A stretch of 64,000 nucleotides of DNA from Paracoccaceae bacterium (lineage in GTDB: Bacteria > Pseudomonadota > Alphaproteobacteria > Rhodobacterales > Rhodobacteraceae). A program made the position numbers and the translations under genes. The notes beneath the pieces are model-generated. The model was not told where the DNA came from and ran no database searches. It saw only the letters and a list, made by a program, of their open reading frames with translations. The stretch is taken from contig JAIXZY010000066.1 of the NCBI GenBank assembly GCA_027489355.1, forward strand, positions 186,001 to 250,000, in the 5' to 3' direction. Positions within the stretch are counted from its first letter, which is position 1. Each line of letters opens with the position of its first letter. Positions 48,409 to 55,690 of this stretch are shown here, piece by piece.

Positions 48409-49431
48409 ATGCGCGTGCTATACGACCCCGAACCGAGAGCTACCGAAGAAATCTTCTCGCCCGAGGACCTGGCTTTCCTGCGGTCGCAGTATCAGGTGAC
48501 TGAATGGAAGGGCGAAGAGCGGGAGGCCTTCTATGCGCAGCACCTGCCGGGGACGGAGATCCTGATCTCGCAGCAGGCGATGGGGGCGGATCGGCTGGGG
48601 ATGGCGCCCAAATTGCGGGCGATTTTCAACGTCGAGACGAACTTCCTGCCGAACGTGGATTATGCCGAATGCTTCCGGCGTGGCATCCATGTGCTCGCCC
48701 CTGGCGCAGTCTTTGCGGCCCCGGTGGCGGAGATGGCGCTTGGCATGGCGCTGTCGCTTGCGCGGAACATCCACGGCGAGCACGCGGCCTTCCTGCGGGG
48801 AGAGGAGAAGTGGCTCTTCGAGGGGAACAAGCAGTCGGAACTGCTGGCGGGATCGACCGTGGGGATCATCGGCTTCGGGGACCTCGGCCGGTCGCTTTAC
48901 CGGCTGCTCGCGCCCTTTGGCTGCCGGGTGCAGGTCTTCGATCCCTGGCTCCCGCCCGGCCACCTGAAGCGGCTGGGGGTGGAGCCGGTGGGGTTTGACG
49001 CGCTCATGGCGGGGAACCGCTTTATCTTCGTCATGGCCACGATCACCACCGACAACGCCGGGATGATCGACGCCCGCGCCTTGGGGCTGATGCAGCAAGG
49101 CGCGATGCTTCTCCTGATGTCGCGGGCGGCGGCGGCGGACTTTGGCGCGCTGACGACGGCGGCGGCCTCGGGGCGGATCCGGGTGGCGACGGATGTCTTC
49201 CCGGTCGAACCGGTGCCGCAGGACGATCCGGTCCGGCGGGTGCCCAACATGCTCTTCTCGCCCCACCGGGCCGGGGCGCTGACCTTTGCGCTGCGGGAAA
49301 TCGGGACGCGGGTACTGGAGGACATGGACCTTGTCTCGCGCGGGTTGCCGCCCGTCGCCTGCCGCCGGGCGGAACCGGAGACCGTGGCGCGGATGCGGTC
49401 GATGCCGGTCGTTGCCACGCCGAAAGGGTAG
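48409..49431 (+). CDS. D-isomer-specific 2-hydroxyacid dehydrogenase family protein
   Basis: 340 residues from the ATG at 48409 (GAAAGGAAGA upstream). NAD-binding GFGDLGRSL (about 145-153), with Asp at the end of the second strand (VFDPWLP), suggests NAD rather than NADP. The catalytic trio appears as Arg in LMSRAAAADF, Glu in DVFPVEPVP and His in SPHRAGAL. The family reduces 2-keto acids or oxidises D-2-hydroxyacids, including sugar acids. Within this locus it could act on an aldonic-acid-type intermediate of the imported sugar. Followed 3 nt later by the DUF4432 gene. Confidence 0.88.
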   Translation: MRVLYDPEPRATEEIFSPEDLAFLRSQYQVTEWKGEEREAFYAQHLPGTEILISQQAMGADRLGMAPKLRAIFNVETNFLPNVDYAECFRRGIHVLAPGAVFAAPVAEMALGMALSLARNIHGEHAAFLRGEEKWLFEGNKQSELLAGSTVGIIGFGDLGRSLYRLLAPFGCRVQVFDPWLPPGHLKRLGVEPVGFDALMAGNRFIFVMATITTDNAGMIDARALGLMQQGAMLLLMSRAAAADFGALTTAAASGRIRVATDVFPVEPVPQDDPVRRVPNMLFSPHRAGALTFALREIGTRVLEDMDLVSRGLPPVACRRAEPETVARMRSMPVVATPKG

Positions 49432-49434
49432 GGA

Positions 49435-50616
49435 ATGGACCTGCACGGCGAGACCCTGACGCGGGAGGACCTGAGGCGGCGAAGCGGTCAGCTTGGCTCT
49501 TATGGCGGTATCCGGCTGGTGGAGCTTGCGGACGGCACCGAACGCGGGCTGCGGGTGCTGGAGTTCCGCACCGGTGCGGGGCTGCGGTTTGCCGTCGCCG
49601 TGGACCGGGCGATGGACATCGTGGAGGTCGAACACCGGGGCATCTCGATGGGCTGGCACGGGCCGTCGGGCCTGCGCCACCCCGGCTTGCACGAACCGGA
49701 AGGCGAGCGCGGCTTCGGCTGGGCTCGGAGCTTCACCGGGTTCCTTGTCACCTGCGGTTTGGACCATATCCTTGGGCCAGAGGAGGTCGACGCCAGCCAC
49801 TACGGCTATCCGGGAGTGCGGACCGTGCGGCACGGGCTGCATGGGCGGGTGGCGAATATCCCGGCGCGTTTGACCGGCTATGGCGAGGCCTGGGAGGGCG
49901 ACCGCTGCATCCTCTGGGCCGAGGGCGAGGTGCGGCAGGCCACGACCTTCGGCGAGCATCTGGTGCTGGTCCGTCGGATCGAGGCGGACCTTGATGCCTG
50001 CGAAATCCGCCTGACCGACCGGGTGGAGAACCGGGGGTTCCAGCCCACGCCGCACATGTTCTTCTACCACGTGAACCTTGGCGCTCCGCTGCTGGCCGAT
50101 GGGGCGCGGTATGTGGCCCCCATCGCCGACGTGGTCTGGGCCGCGCATGAGGCGCGCTATCGGGATCAGGGTGTGGGCTATGCCGACGTCCCGGCGCCGC
50201 AAGACCGGTTTGCCGAACAGGTCTGGCAGCACGAGACCGCCGCGGACGGGCAGGGCTGGGTGCCTGTGGCACTGGTGAATGACCGCCTCGGCCTGGGGAT
50301 GCAGGTATCGACCCTCAAGGACCAACTGCCCTGCCTTTACCAGTGGCAACATTTCCAGGCAGGGGGCTATGCGCTTGGAATCGAACCCTCGACTCACCAT
50401 GTCCTTGGCAACCAGGCCGCCCGCGACCGGGGCGAGATGATCTGGCTGCGCGCGGGGGAGGAACGGCACTACGACGCCCGCTTCACGGTGCTGGACGGGG
50501 CAGTGGCCCTGGCCGAAGCCGAAGCCCGCATCCGTGCCATCGCCGTCCAGCCGGACGACCCCTATCCCCGGCCCTCGGGCCAGTTCCGCCCGCTGACCGG
50601 GCGACCCCAGCCTTGA
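49435..50616 (+). CDS. DUF4432 family aldose-1-epimerase-like protein
   Basis: 393 residues of the galactose-mutarotase-like beta-sandwich superfamily. The DUF4432 features are DRAMDIVEVEHRGISMGWHGPSG (about 60-82), a conserved HGLHGRVANIPAR (about 132-144) and the FYHVNLGAPLL strand. The C-terminal YALGIEPSTHHVLGN provides likely catalytic Glu and His. The family occurs with sugar ABC transporters and may interconvert anomers or epimerise unusual sugars. Its chemistry is not established. Tightly packed in the operon. Confidence 0.82.
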   Translation: MDLHGETLTREDLRRRSGQLGSYGGIRLVELADGTERGLRVLEFRTGAGLRFAVAVDRAMDIVEVEHRGISMGWHGPSGLRHPGLHEPEGERGFGWARSFTGFLVTCGLDHILGPEEVDASHYGYPGVRTVRHGLHGRVANIPARLTGYGEAWEGDRCILWAEGEVRQATTFGEHLVLVRRIEADLDACEIRLTDRVENRGFQPTPHMFFYHVNLGAPLLADGARYVAPIADVVWAAHEARYRDQGVGYADVPAPQDRFAEQVWQHETAADGQGWVPVALVNDRLGLGMQVSTLKDQLPCLYQWQHFQAGGYALGIEPSTHHVLGNQAARDRGEMIWLRAGEERHYDARFTVLDGAVALAEAEARIRAIAVQPDDPYPRPSGQFRPLTGRPQP

Positions 50617-50627
50617 CGGAGAGCGCC

Positions 50628-51731
50628 ATGCCCTACGACACCCTCGTCGAACGCCGCGACTATTCACTGACCGGACCTTCGGCTGCGCAGGCAATCGAGC
50701 GGGGGCTCGCCTCGGCCGAATGGTATCACTCCGACATCCCCCGCAAGGTGATGAAGGAGCTGATGCAGCGCCGCGACGGACCGGCGATCCGCGATACGGC
50801 TTTATGGTTCGTGGGGCTGGGTCTGTCGGCCTGGGGTGGCATTGCCTTCTGGGGCACTTGGGTATGCGTCCCGTTCTGGCTGGTCTACGGCGTCCTCTAC
50901 GGGTCAGCCTGTGACTCGCGCTGGCACGAATGCGGGCACGGTACGGCATTCCGCACCGGCTGGATGAACGAAGTCGTCTACCACATCGCGAGCTTCATGG
51001 TGATGCGGAACCCGGTCAGTTGGCGCTGGAGCCATGCGCGTCACCACACCGACACGATCATCGTCGGCCGCGACGCCGAAATCGGCTTCATGCACCCGGC
51101 TTCCATCCTGCTGACCGTGCTGCACTTCGTCGGCATCGTCGACATCTGGCAGTGGATGAAGATCCTGGTCCGCAACGCCGCGGGGGTCTTCACCCCGGAC
51201 GAGCGCGACTACATCCCGGCCTCGGAAATCGGCAAGGCGACATTCTGGGCGCGGGTGCATGTGGCGATCTATGCGGCCACGCTGATTGCGGCCATCTGGA
51301 TGCAGTCGATCCTGCCCTTCATGCTGATCGGCGGGCCGCGCATCTATGGCACCTGGCACATGTTCATGACCGGCCTGATCCAGCATGGTGGCCTGGCCGA
51401 GGATGTGCTGGACCACCGGCTGAACAGCCGCACGGTCCTGATGAACCCCGTAAGCCGCTGGATCTACTGGAACATGAACTTCCACATCGAACATCACATG
51501 TTCCCGATGGTGCCCTACCACGCCCTGCCGCGTCTGCACGCGCTCATCAAGGATGACCTGCCGCCGCCGTGCCCCTCGATCTATGCGGCCTTCCGGGAAA
51601 TGGTCCCGGCCATCCTTCGCCAGCGGCGCGAGAAGGGGTATTACCTGCGCAAGATCCTTCCCCCCACCGCGCGACCCTACCGGGAAGACCTGCACGACAC
51701 CGTCCCCGACCGCGAAGGCTTGCGCGCATGA
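50628..51731 (+). CDS. MocD-like diiron membrane oxygenase (fatty acid desaturase superfamily)
   Basis: 367 residues from the ATG at 50628. The three His boxes of membrane diiron desaturase/hydroxylases are present: HECGH at 100-104, HARHH at 136-140 and HIEHH at 286-290. Hydrophobic segments lie at about 58-92, 160-178 and 225-248. In rhizopine (3-O-methyl-scyllo-inosamine) catabolism, MocD of this superfamily together with ferredoxin MocE removes the O-methyl group. Here a MocE-like Rieske protein is encoded by the next gene with a 4-nt overlap, and a sugar transporter precedes. An O-demethylase or hydroxylase acting on the imported compound is therefore more likely than a lipid desaturase. 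Confidence 0.8.
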   Translation: MPYDTLVERRDYSLTGPSAAQAIERGLASAEWYHSDIPRKVMKELMQRRDGPAIRDTALWFVGLGLSAWGGIAFWGTWVCVPFWLVYGVLYGSACDSRWHECGHGTAFRTGWMNEVVYHIASFMVMRNPVSWRWSHARHHTDTIIVGRDAEIGFMHPASILLTVLHFVGIVDIWQWMKILVRNAAGVFTPDERDYIPASEIGKATFWARVHVAIYAATLIAAIWMQSILPFMLIGGPRIYGTWHMFMTGLIQHGGLAEDVLDHRLNSRTVLMNPVSRWIYWNMNFHIEHHMFPMVPYHALPRLHALIKDDLPPPCPSIYAAFREMVPAILRQRREKGYYLRKILPPTARPYREDLHDTVPDREGLRA

Positions 51732-52042
51732 CCTGGCATCCCGTCTGCCCTCTGGACGACATCGACCCCGAGGATCTGATCCGTTTCGACCACGGGGGGC
51801 GCAGCTATGCTGTCTACCGCGACCCCAAGGGTGCGGTCTTTGCCACAGACGGGCTTTGCACGCATGAACAGGTGCATCTCTGCGACGGGCTGGTGATGGG
51901 GGACGAGATCGAATGCCCCAAGCACAACGGCCGGTTCGACTACAAGACCGGCGCCGCCCGCCGGGCGCCTTGCGTCACGGCTCTCCGCACACATCCGGTG
52001 AGGGTGGTGGACGGCATGATCGAGATCGGGTTGGAGGACTGA
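51728..52042 (+). CDS. MocE-like Rieske [2Fe-2S] ferredoxin
   Basis: 104 residues, start overlapping the oxygenase stop. Rieske cluster ligands are Cys44 and His46 (CTHEQVHL) and Cys63 and His66 (CPKHNGRFD). The length and absence of further domains match MocE-type and NdmD-like small ferredoxins. It would pass electrons to the diiron oxygenase; the ferredoxin reductase (MocF counterpart) is not in this operon and must come from elsewhere. Confidence 0.9.
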   Translation: MTWHPVCPLDDIDPEDLIRFDHGGRSYAVYRDPKGAVFATDGLCTHEQVHLCDGLVMGDEIECPKHNGRFDYKTGAARRAPCVTALRTHPVRVVDGMIEIGLED

Positions 52043-52043
52043 G

Positions 52044-52853
52044 ATGCCCCGGACAAGACCCACTGTCGCCGACCTGCGCGCGCTGAAGGGCAAACGGCAG
52101 CTCACCATGCTGCGCATCTTCACCCTGGACGAGGCGGCGGCGGCCGAGGAGGCCGGGATCGACATCGTCTCGGTCCCGCCGGAGCTGATCCTGAACCCCG
52201 AGTACCGCAAGGTCGCGCCGACGCTCTTTTCCATGTCGGGCCTCGACCACCGCGAGGCCGGGACGCGCGAGGATTACCTGCGTTTCTGCGGCAAGCTGCT
52301 CGTGGCCGGGGCGGATGCGATGTACTCCTCGGCCGGGATCGACACGGTGCGCTACCTCGCGTCGGAACACATCCCCATCGTCGGTCACGTGGGCCTGGTC
52401 CCCAGCCGGGCGACCTGGACCGGGGGTTTCCGGGCGGTGGGCAAGACTGCGGATCAGGCGCTGGCGCTCTATCGGGAATGCCAGGCCTATGAGGCGGCGG
52501 GGGCCTTCGCGGTGGAAATCGAGGTGGTTCCCGAAGAGGTCGCGACCGAGATCAGCCGCCGGATGGAGCGGCTTCTCCTGTGGTCAATGGGGGCGGGCGC
52601 GGGCTGCGATGCGCAGTACCTCTTCGCGATGGACATCCTGGGCGAGCACAAGGACCACATGCCGCGCCATTCCAAGGTCTACCGCAACTTCGCCGCCGAA
52701 TACGACCGGCTGCAGCGGGAGCGGGTGGCGGCGTTCACCGAGTTCCGGACGGACGTCGAAACCGGCCGCTTTCCCGAAGAGCGCCATATCCTGCACATGG
52801 CACCCGAGGAATTGGCAAGTCTGAAAGCGGCGCTTGGATCGCCGAAGGCCTGA
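52044..52853 (+). CDS. PanB-like protein, diverged (3-methyl-2-oxobutanoate hydroxymethyltransferase family)
   Basis: 269 residues, about PanB length, 1 nt after the Rieske gene. LKGKRQLTML near the N-terminus and GHVGLVPSRATWTGGFRAVG (about 114-133), AYEAAGAFAVEIEVVPEEVA (about 148-167, with the family Glu160) are clear PanB segments of the PEP mutase/isocitrate-lyase barrel superfamily. However, the PanB metal-binding GDS loop reads VPPELI, the ADLPFGSY region is missing or shortened, and the Lys-Leu-Glu-Gly-Gly catalytic segment reads MYSSAGID. Canonical ketopantoate synthesis is therefore unlikely. It may be an aldolase or C1-transferring enzyme of this locus. Confidence 0.75.
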   Translation: MPRTRPTVADLRALKGKRQLTMLRIFTLDEAAAAEEAGIDIVSVPPELILNPEYRKVAPTLFSMSGLDHREAGTREDYLRFCGKLLVAGADAMYSSAGIDTVRYLASEHIPIVGHVGLVPSRATWTGGFRAVGKTADQALALYRECQAYEAAGAFAVEIEVVPEEVATEISRRMERLLLWSMGAGAGCDAQYLFAMDILGEHKDHMPRHSKVYRNFAAEYDRLQRERVAAFTEFRTDVETGRFPEERHILHMAPEELASLKAALGSPKA

Positions 52854-52907
52854 CCGTCCGTTCCGATCCTCCAGCGTCCAAATCCCGGACGGCCGGTTAC
52901 CCCCGGG

Positions 52908-54176
52908 TCAGGCCGGCTCTGGCGCGCTCATGTCCGCTGCCGCGATGGCAAGGCCGTCCGCGACGGCCGTGAAGACCTCGCTGAACGAGTGGACGGCCTG
53001 TGGGAACTGCTTCTTCATGGTATGCGAAACCATCGCCATCAGGCTGGAGCCGCCGACGTAAACCACCTTCTCGACACGCGCGGCTTCCAGGCCTGCAAGC
53101 CGCAAGGTTTCGCGTGCGCCGTCTGCAAGCGCGTCGGCGTGGCGCGCGAGGCTTGCTGCCAGGGCTTCCGACGACAGGGGGACGGTCAGACCGGGTTCGA
53201 TCTGGTCAAGCCGGATGGCGACCCCGTCGGCTCCGCAGTTGGCCGCGATCTTTCCGTGCTCCACCGCGAAGCTCAGCTCGTGCCCGAGTTCGTCATCCAG
53301 CACTTTCGCCAGGCGGGACAGCTTTTTCGGCAGATGCGCCAGCCGCACCATCTCGGCCGCCAGTCGGCGGTTCTGCGGCGTGTAGAGGAACGGGATCAGC
53401 TCCCAGGTCGCGAGGTCGTTGAAGATGGCAATGGGTGTGGGCGTGCTGCCCGGCCCCATGACCTTGCGCAGTTCGGTGCCCTTGCCCAGTTCTGGCATCA
53501 CCCGGTCGATGCTGATCGTTCGGTCGAAATCCGTCCCGCCGATGCGGACGCCGTGGTTGGCGAGGATGTCGATCCCGCCGCGCTCTGACCGGAACAGCGA
53601 GAAGTCCGAGGTGCCGCCGCCCACGTCGACGATGAGGCCGATCGAACCCTGTTGCTCCCGCGCGCCACTGGCGATGGCGGCGGCCTGGGGTTCCGGCATG
53701 AAGGCGACCTCGCGGAAACCCGCTGCCAGGTAGCAGGCGCGAAGATCCGCCTCGGCGGCAGCTTCGCGCGGATCCCCGGTGCCGTGGAACACGACGGGTC
53801 GGCCCGAGAGGACGCGGTCGAAGGTGACGCCAGCCTGCGCTTCGGCCTGTGCCTTCACCTTGGCCAGGAAGCGGGCGATGATGTCGACGAAGGTCACCCT
53901 CTCGTTCAGGATCTGGCGGCGCTCGTGCATGAGGCCGGTGCCGAGGACGCGTTTCAGTGCCCGCATGAACCGCCCTTCGACACCGTCGAGCAGGGCCTGA
54001 TTGGCAGGATCGCCGATCAGCATCCTGCGCGTGTCGTAGTCGAAGAAGAACGTCGTCGGCATCGTGGTCCGGCCAGGGGCGAACTGGATGAGATGCGGCC
54101 GTCCGTCGGCCATGTAGCCGGCCGCGGTATTCGACGTGCCGAAGTCGACCCCAAGGCCAAGTGCCTGTCGCGCCAT
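52908..54176 (-). CDS. Hsp70 family protein (YegD-like)
   Basis: 422 residues from the ATG at 54176 (GGAGGAG 7 nt upstream); 12 extra upstream codons lack a site. ATPase domain only: LGVDFGTSNTAAG (phosphate 1, about 7-19), GLIVDVGGGTSDFSLF (phosphate 2, about 191-206), YVGGSSLMAMV (about 370-380). There is no substrate-binding beta-domain as in DnaK, as for E. coli YegD. Probably a specialised chaperone or regulator of unknown client. Convergent with the PanB-like gene; separates the two accessory loci. Confidence 0.88.
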   Translation of the reverse strand: MARQALGLGVDFGTSNTAAGYMADGRPHLIQFAPGRTTMPTTFFFDYDTRRMLIGDPANQALLDGVEGRFMRALKRVLGTGLMHERRQILNERVTFVDIIARFLAKVKAQAEAQAGVTFDRVLSGRPVVFHGTGDPREAAAEADLRACYLAAGFREVAFMPEPQAAAIASGAREQQGSIGLIVDVGGGTSDFSLFRSERGGIDILANHGVRIGGTDFDRTISIDRVMPELGKGTELRKVMGPGSTPTPIAIFNDLATWELIPFLYTPQNRRLAAEMVRLAHLPKKLSRLAKVLDDELGHELSFAVEHGKIAANCGADGVAIRLDQIEPGLTVPLSSEALAASLARHADALADGARETLRLAGLEAARVEKVVYVGGSSLMAMVSHTMKKQFPQAVHSFSEVFTAVADGLAIAAADMSAPEPA

Positions 54177-54546
54177 GCCTGTGCTCCTCCTGGCCTGCAG
54201 GGCCGGCGGCAATAGGCGTCGCTACCGGGGGAGTCAAGGCGACCGACGCTTGCCGGCGGTCGAATACCGGCACTGTGCTGCACAGGGGCAGGGTGAGGGC
54301 AAAAGGGGACAGTCAGCAATTGCAAAGGAAGAATCAGGTCGCGAACGCGTGATCAGGGCGCTGCTCTTCCTGGCTCCAGGAGCGTCAACTGGCGGAAAAC
54401 ACGCAAAAAGAATCCCTCTCTGAACGGCCGCACCTGTGGTAGCTTTTTGTGGTTGTGTTCTTTTTGTGTCTTTTTCAGGCCCTTTTCTGTTCGTGACCTT
54501 CCATTTCCGTCTGCCAACGCAGCTTCTTTGCTCGAGGTGGGTAATT
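54177..54546. promoter_or_regulatory. AT-richer leader of the polysaccharide-type locus
   Basis: 370 nt with no gene. From about 54300 the base composition drops well below that of the neighbouring genes. Around 54440-54480 three T5-runs in a TTTTTGTG-like context lie upstream of the first gene. It must contain the Hsp70 promoter (minus strand) and that of the downstream locus, but no -35/-10 pair was clear enough to list. The change in composition may mark the edge of an acquired block. Confidence 0.4.
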
Positions 54547-55593
54547 GTGAGAACGGTTCTTGTAAGCGGCGGCGCAGGTTTCGTTGGCTCTCACCTGTGT
54601 GACAGGTTGATCGCTGACGGGTGCTTTGTCCTCTGTCTGGACAACCTGCAGACTGGGTCCTTCGCGAACATCCTGCACCTGATCAATCACGAGCGGTTCT
54701 ACTTCGCCCAGCAGGATATCGAACTGCCGCTGAGCGCGATCACCGACGTCGACCAGATCTACAATCTGGCCTGTCCCGCAAGTCCGGCGCACTATCAGGC
54801 TGATCCAGTGCGCACGATGCGGACGAATGTCATCGGCGCCCTGAACATTCTGGAGCTTGCACGTCGCACCCGGGCGCGCGTCCTTCAGGCCTCGACCTCG
54901 GAAGTCTATGGCGATCCGGAAATGCATCCGCAAAGCGAAGGCTACCGGGGTTCGGTAACCGCCTTCGGCCCGAGAGCGTGCTACGATGAAGGCAAGCGCG
55001 CGGCCGAGACCCTGTTCCACGACTACATGCGCATGTACGATGTGGATATCCGCATCGCCCGCATCTTCAACACCTATGGTCCGCGCATGGCCGAGTTCGA
55101 CGGGCGCGTGGTCTCCAACTTCGTGCTTCAGGCGCTGACCGACAGGCCGATCACGATCTTTGGCGACGGATCGCAAACGCGGTCCTTTTGCCATGTGTCC
55201 AACCTGGTGGACGGGCTGGTCCGGCTGATGAACTCTGGCAGCCACATGCGGCGCCCGTGCAATCTGGGCAACCCGCAGGAGTTCACGATCAGCGAACTGG
55301 CAGACCTGGTGATCAGGAAGACCCGCAGCAAGAGCAGGATCATCTACCAGCCGCTGCCGCAGGACGACCCGACGCGCCGTCGACCGGACATCAGCCTTGC
55401 CAGGGCCGAACTCGGCTGGACCCCGGATATCCAGCTGGCTGACGGGCTGGACAACACGATCGCGCATTTCAGGGCGCAGTTGCAGCAGAAGGTCGAGACC
55501 GGCACGAGCCCAGACAGGGTCCGCCAGCTGGCCGAGATGCTGTTCCTGCGCCAGCCCAAATCTCTGTCCATGGCCTTTGCAGGACTTGAATAG
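54547..55593 (+). CDS. UDP-glucuronate decarboxylase (UDP-xylose synthase), NAD-dependent epimerase/dehydratase family
   Basis: 348 residues from the GTG at 54547 (GAGGTGG upstream); the frame is open 37 codons earlier in AT-rich non-coding sequence. Extended SDR: SGGAGFVGSHL (about 7-17), TSEVYGDPEMHPQSE (about 117-131), catalytic Tyr146 and Lys150 in ACYDEGKRAAETL, and RIFNTYGPRM. The GPRxCYDEGKR context is specific to UDP-xylose synthases among the epimerases. It would oxidise and decarboxylate UDP-glucuronate to UDP-xylose (or UDP-4-keto-xylose), supplying a precursor for surface glycan. It opens the polysaccharide-type locus. Confidence 0.87.
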   Translation: MRTVLVSGGAGFVGSHLCDRLIADGCFVLCLDNLQTGSFANILHLINHERFYFAQQDIELPLSAITDVDQIYNLACPASPAHYQADPVRTMRTNVIGALNILELARRTRARVLQASTSEVYGDPEMHPQSEGYRGSVTAFGPRACYDEGKRAAETLFHDYMRMYDVDIRIARIFNTYGPRMAEFDGRVVSNFVLQALTDRPITIFGDGSQTRSFCHVSNLVDGLVRLMNSGSHMRRPCNLGNPQEFTISELADLVIRKTRSKSRIIYQPLPQDDPTRRRPDISLARAELGWTPDIQLADGLDNTIAHFRAQLQQKVETGTSPDRVRQLAEMLFLRQPKSLSMAFAGLE

Positions 55594-55690
55594 GGGGATC
55601 GTCCGGGCCGGGCAGCGCAGTGATTGCAGGTTGCGCTTCTGGCCGGGACCGGGCGCCAAACACCAGATTTGCTTTCAGAGGCGGGGAATT

